Below, one piece after another: positions 37,709-47,642 of a stretch of 64,000 bases of DNA. Numbering within the stretch: the stretch's first letter is position 1; each line of letters starts with the position of its first letter. The notes below the pieces were generated by a model. The model saw nothing but the letters and a program-made list of their open reading frames with translations, was not told where the DNA came from and searched no databases. The DNA comes from Bacteroidales bacterium (GTDB lineage Bacteria > Bacteroidota > Bacteroidia > Bacteroidales > GCA-2748055): the NCBI GenBank assembly GCA_016936975.1, contig JAFGWU010000082.1, positions 62,001 to 126,000 of the forward strand. The letters run 5' to 3'. A program made the translations under genes and the position numbers.

Positions 37709-39883
37709 ATGATACGTAAAACAACCATGAGATTCATAACGGTTCTCCTTTTCTTTCTGGCATGGTCAGTCCCTTCAGGTGCTCAGTCCCATCCCTTTCA
37801 GGATGCAACCCTATCTGATGAGGAGCGGCTCAATAACCTGATATCCCTGATGACCCTGGAGGAAAAAATCGATCACCTCTCCTCCCGGCTTCCGGGAATA
37901 CCCAGGCTCGGGTTGAAGGGAACCCGGATCGTTGAGGGTTTACATGGACTGGCACTGAGCGGGCCGGCAAACTGGGCCGTCAGGGGAAAAGGCGAAGCAC
38001 CCACAACCACTTTCCCCCAGGCAATAGGACTGGCCCAGATGTGGGACCCGGTTCTCCACCAGGAACTGGCCGCATGGGAAGCCTATGAAACAAGATTCCT
38101 TACACAGAATGAGAATTATAAAAGTGCTGGGCTGATTGTCCTGGCACCCAATGCCGACCTTGGCCGGGATATCCGGTGGGGACGGACCGAAGAGTGCTAC
38201 GGGGAGGACGCCTTTCTGGCATCTGTTATGACGACCGCCTACGTTAAGGGTCTGCAGGGTGATGATCCAAAATACTGGAAAACGGCTTCCCTGATGAAGC
38301 ACTTCCTGGCAAACAGCAATGAGAACAACCGCGAAATCAACTCATCGGATTTTGATGAGCGCCTGTTTCATGAGTATTATGCATTTGCATTTTATAAAGG
38401 GGTGACCGAAGGCGGGTCCCGCGCCTATATGGCCGCCTATAATAAATATAACGGGATACCCTGTACCGTGCACCCCATGCATCGGGAGATCACCGTTGCG
38501 AAGTGGGGACAGGACGGAATCATTTGCACCGACGGGGGCGCCTTCACCCAGCTGATTACCGCGCACCATTATTATGACAGCTTCGCGGAGGCCGCTGCCG
38601 CCTGCATCAAATCGGGGATTACCATGTTTCTCGACCATTATAAACCGGCGCTCTATGAGGCCCTGGAACAAGGATTGATCACTGAAGCAGATATCGACCG
38701 GGCCGTCCGGGGAACATTACGCGTGATGCTGAAACTGGGATTCATGGATAATCATCCCGGCAATCCCTGGTCACAGATCGGGATTACCGACACCGTCAGG
38801 CCCTGGACCAGGCCGGAAGCCAAGGAACTCGCACGGAAGGCAACGGTGAAGTCCATCGTTCTGATGAAGAATGATGGGATCCTGCCACTGAAGAGCGGGG
38901 AGATCCGATCAATAGCCGTGATAGGCCCCTCCGCCGACCTGGTTGTATCCGACTGGTACTCAGGAACCCCTCCTTACCGGGTATCCGTTCTGAGCGGTAT
39001 CAGGAATGCCGTGGGAAAGGACGTGAAAATACATTTTGCAGCCGGCAATAAAGCTGATTCGGCCGTTCAGGCAGCGGCAATGGCGGATGTGGCTGTGGTA
39101 TGCATCGGAAACCACCCGCTGAGCCATGGACTGGGATGGGGCGAGAACCATGTCGCCAGCGACGGACGCGAGGCGATAGACCGTCAGGCACTCTCCCTGG
39201 AACAGGAGGACCTCGTCAGGCTGGTGAAGAAAGCCAATCCGAACACCGTCCTCGTCCTGGTTTCTTCATTCCCCTATGCCATCCCCTGGTCAAAGGAACA
39301 CATCCCGGCCATCCTGCATGTCACCCAATCCAGCCAGGAGCTGGGGAACGGCGTGGCCGATATCCTCTTCGGCAAAGAAATTCCGGCCGGACGGCTGGTG
39401 CAGACCTGGAGCGCCTCCATCGATCATCTGCCGCCCATTCTGGATTATAATATCCGGAACGGACGGACCTACATGTATGATGAGAACGAGCCGCTCTTCC
39501 CCTTCGGTCACGGATTGAGCTATACAACCTTTGAATATAACGGTCTGAAAACGGATAGGAAGACCATCCGTGAGGGAAAAGCAGCAGAAGTTAAATTGAT
39601 GATTAAGAACACAGGTCCGATCGACAGTGATGAAGTTGTTCAACTTTATGTTCGCTTTCCAGAATCAAAAGTGGAGCGTCCGGGAAAAGCCCTCAAGGGA
39701 TTTAAACGGGTCCATATCCCGGCAGGTGAAAGCCTGGAAGTAATCCTCCCGCTCAAAGCAGACGATCTCAAATACTGGGATACGGATAAGAAAACGTTCG
39801 TGCTGGAACAGGGTAAGGTTATATTGATGGTCGGTGCATCCTCGGAAGATATCAGGCTGACCGGTTCACTCAACGTGAAGTAA
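37709..39883 (+). CDS. GH3-family beta-glucosidase/xylosidase-like secreted enzyme
   Basis: Signal peptide; ATTFPQAIGLAQMWDP; GRDIRWGRTEECYGEDAFL; KHFLANSNENNR; GIICTDGGA; C-terminal Fn3-like domain. Confidence 0.93.
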   Translation: MIRKTTMRFITVLLFFLAWSVPSGAQSHPFQDATLSDEERLNNLISLMTLEEKIDHLSSRLPGIPRLGLKGTRIVEGLHGLALSGPANWAVRGKGEAPTTTFPQAIGLAQMWDPVLHQELAAWEAYETRFLTQNENYKSAGLIVLAPNADLGRDIRWGRTEECYGEDAFLASVMTTAYVKGLQGDDPKYWKTASLMKHFLANSNENNREINSSDFDERLFHEYYAFAFYKGVTEGGSRAYMAAYNKYNGIPCTVHPMHREITVAKWGQDGIICTDGGAFTQLITAHHYYDSFAEAAAACIKSGITMFLDHYKPALYEALEQGLITEADIDRAVRGTLRVMLKLGFMDNHPGNPWSQIGITDTVRPWTRPEAKELARKATVKSIVLMKNDGILPLKSGEIRSIAVIGPSADLVVSDWYSGTPPYRVSVLSGIRNAVGKDVKIHFAAGNKADSAVQAAAMADVAVVCIGNHPLSHGLGWGENHVASDGREAIDRQALSLEQEDLVRLVKKANPNTVLVLVSSFPYAIPWSKEHIPAILHVTQSSQELGNGVADILFGKEIPAGRLVQTWSASIDHLPPILDYNIRNGRTYMYDENEPLFPFGHGLSYTTFEYNGLKTDRKTIREGKAAEVKLMIKNTGPIDSDEVVQLYVRFPESKVERPGKALKGFKRVHIPAGESLEVILPLKADDLKYWDTDKKTFVLEQGKVILMVGASSEDIRLTGSLNVK

Positions 39884-39900
39884 CCGGTCCATCACCGGTT
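39882..39900. terminator. Bidirectional hairpin between convergent GH3 and corA genes
   Basis: AACCGGT-CCATC-ACCGGTT, 7-bp perfect stem, overlaps GH3 stop codon and abuts corA stop. Confidence 0.55.
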
Positions 39901-39902
39901 CC

Positions 39903-40964
39903 CTAAAACCAGCGCTTTCTTTTGAAATAAATCAACATTACCACAACAACCGCGACCATGACACCCAGCATCATAAAATAGCCCCAGTGCCATTTCAGCT
40001 CAGGTATGTAATCGAAATTTGTACCATAAATCCCGGCAATCAATGTGAGCGGGATGAAAATAGATGCAAAGATGGTAAGTACCTTCATAACATCATTCAC
40101 GCGGTTGGATAAATTTGTATGATAAATATTCAGCTGGTCGCTGACCATAGAATAATAGAGATCGATGGCCTCTGTTGCCTGGGTAGCCAAATCTTCCAGA
40201 TCCATAAGATAAATTCTGGTTTCTTCCTTAATTAGCGGAGAAGTGGCTTTGGATAAAAATCCGACAACTTCCCTGATTGGACGGATATTCTTCCAGAAAA
40301 GCCTCAGCTCGTTCCTGTAAGCGTAAATTTCCTTTAAAACGGATTGATCATGTTTCTCAAGAATTTTATCCTCCAGCATTTCAACCCGTTCCCCTATCTT
40401 TTCAATGATGGATAGATAACTGTCAATCAGACAATCCATTAATGAAAAAAGCAGATAATCGTCATTTCTTTCCCTGATTCTCCCGAATCGGCTTCTGATG
40501 CGGTCCCTTACCGGATCAAAATGATCACCTATCCGTTCCTGGAATGAAATAAGGTGATGAGCTCCAAGAACAAATGAGATCTGTTCTGACCGGTACGCTT
40601 CCTCCTCTTCATTCCGGTAAAAACTTTTCATGATTACTACAATATGGCCGCTCTCCTCATAGATCCTTGGCCTCTGATCGGTATTCAGAATATCTTCCAT
40701 CGTGAGTGAGGAGATATTGAAACGGCTCCTGAGCCTCTCCAGTGATTCCACATCATGCAATCCGTCAATATTGATCCAGTTTACCCTGTTTGGATCCGGT
40801 TCCGGCACAGAATCGATATCATTGAATTGATGCTCCTGAATTTCCTCCCTGTTAAAGGATATCTGCCTGATATGTATCTTATCTATTTTCTGCCTGCCAA
40901 TATGGACAAGTGTTCCGGGGGCCTTTCCCTGTAAACCGTTTCTGTTTTTTAAAAATCTGGCCAT
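39903..40964 (-). CDS. corA: CorA-type magnesium/cobalt transporter
   Basis: C-terminal TM with IAGIYGTNFDYIPEL (GxN motif) and terminal basic FKRKRWF. Confidence 0.95.
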   Translation of the reverse strand: MARFLKNRNGLQGKAPGTLVHIGRQKIDKIHIRQISFNREEIQEHQFNDIDSVPEPDPNRVNWINIDGLHDVESLERLRSRFNISSLTMEDILNTDQRPRIYEESGHIVVIMKSFYRNEEEEAYRSEQISFVLGAHHLISFQERIGDHFDPVRDRIRSRFGRIRERNDDYLLFSLMDCLIDSYLSIIEKIGERVEMLEDKILEKHDQSVLKEIYAYRNELRLFWKNIRPIREVVGFLSKATSPLIKEETRIYLMDLEDLATQATEAIDLYYSMVSDQLNIYHTNLSNRVNDVMKVLTIFASIFIPLTLIAGIYGTNFDYIPELKWHWGYFMMLGVMVAVVVVMLIYFKRKRWF

Positions 40965-41077
40965 GCGATATGCGTTTTGAGATTATCTCGAATATCCCTT
41001 TAAACATATTGAATCATTTGCCTATTCACTTACTCGCCCTGCCAGTCGAAGTCCCGAGTACCCGTGACGAAGGATGG

Positions 41078-41962
41078 CTATTCGCTCATCAACTCATACG
41101 CCACCACGTTATTCCTGAAAAAGGTTGGAACATATAACGTCCGGAGATCGGCTGCAAATTCAATATCCGCAGTCTGAACTTCCCGGTCAGCAGTATAAAG
41201 CAGCGAAACCTTGGTGTGGTCGGGATAAACCATATAGACCTGTCCGGGCCATTCAGAAACAAGATAATGACCGGGGAATCCTGTGAATGCAATCCCGTCG
41301 CCACTGCTTATGCTGTCGGCAACGACGGAAAGACCTGCTGTTTTGTAATCCATGGCAAAAAGCACCTTTCTGCCCGTGGAGGTCATAAGCAGTCTCTCCT
41401 CCTCAGCAAGCAACCCGTTGGGACCCTGGTTCCCTTCCGAAAGAATGGGAGATACGGTATCACCGGATATTTTGTAAACGGCATTCCCCTGCGAATCGGA
41501 TACGTAGAGGTTCCCTTCTTTATCTGAGGTCATATCATTCAGAAACTCTGCCGTATCGATTCTGATCCGCTGAATAACCTCTGCCGACGCAATATCAATT
41601 TTTGCGACTGCATTCCTTTCTGCCACATAAAGATGATTGGCCACCCGGGTCATCCCCGTGGGAAAAGTGAGCCCCGGGACCCACTTCAGATCCAGGATAT
41701 TTCCCCTGAGATCCAGCTTTGAGATATATCCGGCTCCCTCAGTCCTGTTCGCAAGGCATGAGACATACAATGCACCTCCATCCCTGTCATACAGGACCGA
41801 TTCGGGGGTCTCAAGGATTGTATCGGTGCGCCACCGCTCAACCAGCTGAAACATCTGCTTTTCTTCTGAATCTGTGGTTTCCCCTGATCCTTTTTTCTGA
41901 CCAGAATTACAGGCAACCATAATCAGGGACATTGCAAGAATGAATTGGATCGTTGTTTTCAT
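41078..41962 (-). CDS. Secreted beta-propeller (SMP-30/NHL-like) protein
   Basis: Signal/lipobox IMVACNSG; repeated blades VLYDRDGGALYVSCL, NDMTSDKEGNLYVSDSQGNAVYKI. Confidence 0.8.
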   Translation of the reverse strand: MKTTIQFILAMSLIMVACNSGQKKGSGETTDSEEKQMFQLVERWRTDTILETPESVLYDRDGGALYVSCLANRTEGAGYISKLDLRGNILDLKWVPGLTFPTGMTRVANHLYVAERNAVAKIDIASAEVIQRIRIDTAEFLNDMTSDKEGNLYVSDSQGNAVYKISGDTVSPILSEGNQGPNGLLAEEERLLMTSTGRKVLFAMDYKTAGLSVVADSISSGDGIAFTGFPGHYLVSEWPGQVYMVYPDHTKVSLLYTADREVQTADIEFAADLRTLYVPTFFRNNVVAYELMSE

Positions 41963-42017
41963 GACGGATGGGATTTCTGTAAAATTAAGAAAAATAATTC
42001 ACTGGCTATTCGCTTTC

Positions 42018-42046
42018 ACCCTCCGAAGCTTTATGCGAAGGAGGGT
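42018..42046. repeat. Hairpin ACCCTCC...GGAGGGT
   Basis: ACCCTCCGAAGCTTTATGCGAAGGAGGGT, 7-bp perfect outer stem. Confidence 0.75.
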
Positions 42047-42050
42047 TAAT

Positions 42051-42074
42051 CGCTTATTCGCTTATTCGCTTATC
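42051..42074. repeat. 8-bp-period array (CGCTTATT), 3 units, overlapping 3' end of MscS gene
   Basis: CGCTTATT CGCTTATT CGCTTATC; encodes C-terminal DKRISE-stop on the minus strand. Confidence 0.85.
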
Positions 42075-44516
42075 CTCCCTGAAATCCGACCTGACATGCA
42101 GATCCACCTGCGGGAAGGGGATCTCGATTCCGGCCTCGTTGATTTTACGGTTGATGGCCACGGCGAGATCGCTCTCCACCTGCAGCCTGTGTTCAATATC
42201 CGACCATGCCAGCAGTCTGAAATCGAGCGAGCTCTCCCCAAATCCTACAAAATAGGCCCTGGGGGGGGGATCTTCGCTGACATACTCATTCTCGGATGCA
42301 GCCTGTCGTATTAATTCAAGAACCTCCTCCGGATCGGTCCCGTAGGCAACCCCGACCCTGATGTCCATCCTTCTAAATGAATCCGAGAGGGTCCAGTTGA
42401 TCATCTCATTGGAAATCAGGTTTCCGTTCGGAACGATCACCTCCGCCCCGTCAAAACTCCTGATGGTACTCGACCGGAAACCAATGGACTTTACAATGCC
42501 GGTGAGTTCCCCGACCTGGACAGTATCCCCGACCTTTATCGGCCGTTCAAAGGCCAAAATGATGCCCGACACCATATTGTTGAAAATATTCTGCAGTCCG
42601 AATCCGATCCCGACCGAGAAGGCCCCAATAATGATGGAAAGGTTGGTGAGTTTCATGCCGGCTGCGGCGGCAGCCAGGAAAAAGCCTCCTGCAATCAGGG
42701 CTATGCGGATCAGCATGATAATGGTACCGGGCACCCCCCTGGAGGTGGTCACCCGGGTAAAAACATCCTTTTCAAGTACAGCCTTTACAATTCTCGACAG
42801 AAATATGGAGAACCAGATGACAAAAATGAATATCAGGATACTTCCCAGCGAAATCTCCACGGCCCCGAACTTCCATCCTTCCCCGAGAATCCGCTCACCC
42901 CATGAAAAGACCGGATCCTTCAGGAGCAGGAGATTAAGGGCATAGATTATAAAAAACAACCAGAGGACAAAGTTTATAAATCGTCTTGATTTCCTTTGGA
43001 TCACCCTGAAATTTTCCCTGAAAACATTTATTTTCTGAACACGCCTGTTGGCCAGCAGAAGGTACAGCAGCGTATCGGATATTTTTGAACCGATCAGGAT
43101 GGCCAGCGCAATAATGACAATCTTTAAAGGTGCCAGGGTAAAAAACTCCGCCATCCTGTATGTTCCGGCCAGGTTTCCAATGGCGGCGGCAAACAGCATT
43201 AATGCAAAAATTGCCAGGATGGCCCTCAGCAGATTATAAAATGACTGATTTTTGAAACGTTCTGCAGCAACTTTCTTCAGCACAATTGTACCGAACAGTA
43301 AGGCACCTGCAACCGACAGGAATAAAAGGAGCAACCTCTGCAGGATGTCGGAATAGAACACGAACTCATAAATCGCCATGAGGGTGAATATAACTATGTA
43401 CCACCGGATCCATGGCTTTGCATATTCCCTGTAAAACCGCACGGCAAGAATCATGACCGGAATCATCAGGACGACCAGGCTGATCGCATTGAACGTATCC
43501 GGTAAATCGGGAAAGAGCAATCTTATTAAGAGGGTAATTATGAAAAGTGCCACGAGAACAGGTGAGGCAATGAGCATCCGGGTAAATTCCGTCAGGCGGA
43601 ATTTACTCCTGGAAACCATCCGGTTACTATTCTTTTTGTACCAGAGTAAAAATCCCAGCAGAGCCAGAAAAAGGATCCCGGCATATATCATGGATTTTCC
43701 GAACCGATCCCGGAAAATCTGCACATCCGATTTCATGTTGCGGATCAATCCATCCATTCGTTTATTAAACAGGCCGGCATCACTTAATTGTGAAAGGGAG
43801 CTGAATAATCCGGGAATATCTCTCTTCAGAAGATTCTCTCCGTAGGAACGCCTGGCATCGTTGATGCTGTTCCTGATTCGCTCGAGCCTGTTGATCGCCC
43901 CCGATATCTTATCCGATTCAAGGATTAAAAACTCCATATCCTGCTGAATGGAGTACCGGGCAGAATCAATGGTATGAATGGTTTTTCGAATTCTTTCATA
44001 GATCGGCTTTGGAAAATCCACTTTTTCCGCTTGCTCGCGCGTCACCTCCCATCGTTTCTCCGTCTGAGTCAACTCCTCAATCAGCGCTCCCAGTCTCCTT
44101 GATCGCTCCGACAGGCTGGCCTGCACATCCGTAAGCCGGCTGATATAAAGCTGGTTAGCGTTCAGATAGTTATCCATATCCCTCACATAAAGCCTGTTGA
44201 TGGAGGTCAGTGCACTGTCTTTCAAAAACAGGTTAACCTGTTCAACCAGGGTGTCTACCCGGCCGGTAATCTCATCAACCTCCTGCCTGGTCAGCCGGTT
44301 TGCTAATGATGCAGATACCTGGTTATATGTTTCATTGGATTTGAAAGAAATATCCGGGTATGGGATGGGAAGCGGCACCGGGGCCGGCACCACACTATCG
44401 GTTTGCTGGGGATCGGTCTGCGGGGAGAACGGGAAGAGCTGTTGTCCACCGAGGGATTGATAACATGAAAGGCCTGTCAGCAAGATCAGCAGGAACGGGA
44501 TACAACGCCACTTCAT
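42054..44516 (-). CDS. Large MscS-family mechanosensitive channel with periplasmic coiled-coil N-terminus
   Basis: Multi-TM; SVGIGFGLQNIFNNMVSGIILAFERPIKVGDTVQVGELTGIVKSIGFRSSTIRSFDGAEVIVPNGNLISNEMINWT. Confidence 0.95.
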   Translation of the reverse strand: MKWRCIPFLLILLTGLSCYQSLGGQQLFPFSPQTDPQQTDSVVPAPVPLPIPYPDISFKSNETYNQVSASLANRLTRQEVDEITGRVDTLVEQVNLFLKDSALTSINRLYVRDMDNYLNANQLYISRLTDVQASLSERSRRLGALIEELTQTEKRWEVTREQAEKVDFPKPIYERIRKTIHTIDSARYSIQQDMEFLILESDKISGAINRLERIRNSINDARRSYGENLLKRDIPGLFSSLSQLSDAGLFNKRMDGLIRNMKSDVQIFRDRFGKSMIYAGILFLALLGFLLWYKKNSNRMVSRSKFRLTEFTRMLIASPVLVALFIITLLIRLLFPDLPDTFNAISLVVLMIPVMILAVRFYREYAKPWIRWYIVIFTLMAIYEFVFYSDILQRLLLLFLSVAGALLFGTIVLKKVAAERFKNQSFYNLLRAILAIFALMLFAAAIGNLAGTYRMAEFFTLAPLKIVIIALAILIGSKISDTLLYLLLANRRVQKINVFRENFRVIQRKSRRFINFVLWLFFIIYALNLLLLKDPVFSWGERILGEGWKFGAVEISLGSILIFIFVIWFSIFLSRIVKAVLEKDVFTRVTTSRGVPGTIIMLIRIALIAGGFFLAAAAAGMKLTNLSIIIGAFSVGIGFGLQNIFNNMVSGIILAFERPIKVGDTVQVGELTGIVKSIGFRSSTIRSFDGAEVIVPNGNLISNEMINWTLSDSFRRMDIRVGVAYGTDPEEVLELIRQAASENEYVSEDPPPRAYFVGFGESSLDFRLLAWSDIEHRLQVESDLAVAINRKINEAGIEIPFPQVDLHVRSDFREDKRISE

Positions 44517-44649
44517 TTCAAAACGGTTTTGGACCTCAAATTTAACAAATTTACTTAAACCGGGCGGATTCCTTTTCCTGCAGACGGCTCCCGCGGTTTT
44601 TGGTGGATAAATATGTGTGTAAAAATACCTGATCCCGCAGGGGATATCT

Positions 44650-44657
44650 TATTTTTG
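44650..44657 (+). promoter_or_regulatory. Putative Bacteroidota -7 box (TATTTTTG) upstream of CotH-family gene
   Basis: Matches TAnnTTTG 14 bp before the predicted start; no clear -33 element. Confidence 0.3.
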
Positions 44658-44670
44658 TCATGATATTCGA

Positions 44671-46926
44671 TTGAACGAACCTTTATGCGGGGTTGGGGAT
44701 TTGAAAAGAAACGGTCTGAAATACGGTTATTATCTGCTCCTGCCGCTCATGGCAGCGGCCCTGAACGCCCAATCCCCCGATCACTGGGAAACCATTCTCC
44801 AACCCGGAGATGCCTGCACCTATTATCTGCCGCAGGCGCCACTGCCTGCCGGCTGGGCGGAAGCCGGCTTCGATGATTCATTATGGCTAACGGGAACGGG
44901 AGGGGTAGGTTATGGAGACGGTGATGATAACACCATTATTGATCCGGCCATTTCGGTCTGTTGCAGGTATTCATTCCACATTGATGATCTTGCCTTCATA
45001 GAAGCGCTGATCCTCGACATGGATGTGGATGACGGGTTTGTCGCCTACCTCAACGGGACGGAAATAGCCCGCTTTAACCTGGGGACAGAAGGCTCTCCTG
45101 TTACGTGGGACCAGAGCACGGACAGCTATCACGAGGCGCCGCTCTCTGAGGGAAGAAATCCTGTCAGGTTCATCATTCAAGAAACGCATCTGGAAGGCCT
45201 CCTTCCTGGATTGAACCTCCTTGCCCTGGAAGTGCACAATTTCGGAATCTCCTCTTCCGACCTCTCCTCCAATGCCTACCTGCATGCCGGCATCGCCACT
45301 TCCGATAACCTCTTCTCCCCTACCCCTTACTGGTTCACCGAACCATTCCGGTTCGACAGTACCCTTCTGCCGTTAATGGTTATCGATACCCGGGGACAGT
45401 CGATACCGGATGAGCCCAGGATCATTGCACACATGGGTTTGATAAATAATACAGTCGAAGGATACAATAAACCATCCGATCCCTGTAACGTATATAACGG
45501 ACAGATCAGCATCGAACTGCGCGGGGAATCCTCCCTGGACCTCTATGACAAGAAGTCTTACAGCATTGAAACCCAGACAGAGAGCGGAACCAATAATAAT
45601 GTATCCCTTCTCGGATTACCCTCCGAAAACGACTGGGTCCTGTACGGACCTTACGGCGATAAAAGTTTGCTCAGAAACGTAATCAGCTACAGGTTGTTTG
45701 AAGAGATGGAACGCTATGCACCCCGTACACGATTCTTCGAACTGATTCTTAACGGGGAGTATATGGGTGTTTATGTTCTGATCGAGAAGATCAAGGTGGA
45801 CCAGAACCGTGTGGATGTCGCAAAAATTACCCCTGATCATATCTCCGAATCGGATATCTCAGGCGGATACATCCTGCGCATCGACAAAACCACCGGCATG
45901 GAGCCAGCCGAATACTGGGAATCACCGGTCTATCCACCCTACAGCAATTTTCCCAGGATTACTTATCAATATTATGATCCGAAATACGATGAACTTGCCC
46001 TCGAGCAACGTCAGTATATCAAAAACTGGATTAATGCATACGACCAACTGCTTTCTTCCATCAATTTCGACGATCCCGAAACCGGTTACCGGAATATAAC
46101 TGATGTAGGATCGTTCATTGATATCATGATACTTAATGAGTTCAATAAAGATGTGGATGCTTACCGACTGAGTAACTATCTTTACAAAGAGAAGGATACC
46201 GACGGCGGCAGGCTGGTTTCCGGACCGCCATGGGACTACAACCTTATCTTCGGCAACAACGATTATGCCGGGGATGTGAAGGAAACCTACAACTGGGTCT
46301 ACACAAAAACCATAAACCCTTATTGGTGGAAACGTTTCATGGAGGATCCCTGGTTCAGGAACCTGCTGTACTGCCGCTGGGAAGCGCTCTCAGAATCAAA
46401 ACTCCGGGAGGATCATCTCCATGCGATGATCGATTCATCCGTTCGGTACCTGGGCGAAGCTGTAGACCGGAATTTTCAGAAGTGGCCCATTCTCGACACC
46501 TATGTCTGGCCAAACAGTTATATCGGACAAACCTACGATGAGGAGATCGGTTTCCTGAAAAACTGGATATCCGGCAGGCTGACCTGGATCGATGCCCAGT
46601 GGGGTGGCCGATGTGAATCCCTGTCGGAACAACTTATAATTGATAAAACGGAGACAGACTTCAGAATATATCCCAATCCGGGTGATTTTTCCCGTGTGGA
46701 AATCTCTTTCGGCACAGAACATCCTCTAACCGGATTGGCAGTTACCATTCTCGACCTGAAGGGTCGCACCGTGGTCCATTTCGAGCGGGAACCCCTGCCT
46801 CCCGGACACCACCACCTCAATCTGCCCGATTGTTCCCATCTGCCCGATGGGATTTATATCATCCGGGTGTCGGAGAATAGCGACTGGATCTTCACCGGAA
46901 AATATCTGAAGCAATCCTCACGATAG
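44671..46926 (+). CDS. CotH kinase-family secreted protein with T9SS type-A C-terminal domain
   Basis: RGESSLDLYDKKSYSIET, NGEYMGVYVLIEKIKVDQNRVDV, NEFNKDVDAYRLSNYLYKEKDTDGGRLVSGPPWDYNLIFGN; C-terminal FRIYPNPGDFSRVEISF...DGIYIIRV...GKYLKQ. Confidence 0.92.
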   Translation: MNEPLCGVGDLKRNGLKYGYYLLLPLMAAALNAQSPDHWETILQPGDACTYYLPQAPLPAGWAEAGFDDSLWLTGTGGVGYGDGDDNTIIDPAISVCCRYSFHIDDLAFIEALILDMDVDDGFVAYLNGTEIARFNLGTEGSPVTWDQSTDSYHEAPLSEGRNPVRFIIQETHLEGLLPGLNLLALEVHNFGISSSDLSSNAYLHAGIATSDNLFSPTPYWFTEPFRFDSTLLPLMVIDTRGQSIPDEPRIIAHMGLINNTVEGYNKPSDPCNVYNGQISIELRGESSLDLYDKKSYSIETQTESGTNNNVSLLGLPSENDWVLYGPYGDKSLLRNVISYRLFEEMERYAPRTRFFELILNGEYMGVYVLIEKIKVDQNRVDVAKITPDHISESDISGGYILRIDKTTGMEPAEYWESPVYPPYSNFPRITYQYYDPKYDELALEQRQYIKNWINAYDQLLSSINFDDPETGYRNITDVGSFIDIMILNEFNKDVDAYRLSNYLYKEKDTDGGRLVSGPPWDYNLIFGNNDYAGDVKETYNWVYTKTINPYWWKRFMEDPWFRNLLYCRWEALSESKLREDHLHAMIDSSVRYLGEAVDRNFQKWPILDTYVWPNSYIGQTYDEEIGFLKNWISGRLTWIDAQWGGRCESLSEQLIIDKTETDFRIYPNPGDFSRVEISFGTEHPLTGLAVTILDLKGRTVVHFEREPLPPGHHHLNLPDCSHLPDGIYIIRVSENSDWIFTGKYLKQSSR

Positions 46927-46937
46927 GGTTGAAGGAA

Positions 46938-47642
46938 TCAAAACTTGAACTTATAGGTAATCCAGAGGATACTGGCATGCTCAGGGGGTATTTCGTTCAG
47001 TTCGTAATCGAACAGGTAACTCAGCTCGAGCGAATTCTTAAAATTGATTTTGAAATTGCATCCCAGGTAATTCCTGAGCCTGTAAAACTGGGGCCCGTCC
47101 TGGTGATTCAGATGCAGGTAGGGCTCAATCCCGGCAAACGGATAGAATCGCGTTCCGAATATGTGGTAGGTAACCTGGGGCCGGAAACGGCTGACCAGCT
47201 TGTTTTCCATTAAACCGGAAGAGAAGGTCCCATCGTCGAATCCGGCCTGGGTTCTGAGCCTGAAACCGAGTTCGAACTGCCTGATGTCCCTCTGGTAATT
47301 GAGATCGAGATGAAGCCTGTACCGGTTCTCAAACCGAAGATCCTTGTTCTTCACCAGGATATACCTGGCCCCGAGCCTTATGTCAAGTCCGGAAACAATA
47401 TCAAACTGTCCGATCAGCGTTGCCTGTGAACGGTCGTAACTAAGGCTGTTATTCTTGAAGTGCTGCTCGAGACTCAGCGAGACATCGATCCTGTCGGTTA
47501 CCTGTTTTTCAATTGCCGCCTCCCAACGTGTCTGAAAATCGATCTCCTGGCCGGCCATTTCAACCGGAACCAATGAAAAGAGAAGAACACAAAAGGGCAG
47601 GATGTACCGGAACCGTCTGAAATCAATCATCGTCATCATCAT
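46938..47642 (-). CDS. DUF2490-like outer-membrane beta-barrel protein
   Basis: Signal peptide; alternating beta-strand pattern (LRTQAGFDDGTFSSGLMENKLVSRFRPQVTYHI...). Confidence 0.8.
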   Translation of the reverse strand: MMMTMIDFRRFRYILPFCVLLFSLVPVEMAGQEIDFQTRWEAAIEKQVTDRIDVSLSLEQHFKNNSLSYDRSQATLIGQFDIVSGLDIRLGARYILVKNKDLRFENRYRLHLDLNYQRDIRQFELGFRLRTQAGFDDGTFSSGLMENKLVSRFRPQVTYHIFGTRFYPFAGIEPYLHLNHQDGPQFYRLRNYLGCNFKINFKNSLELSYLFDYELNEIPPEHASILWITYKFKF

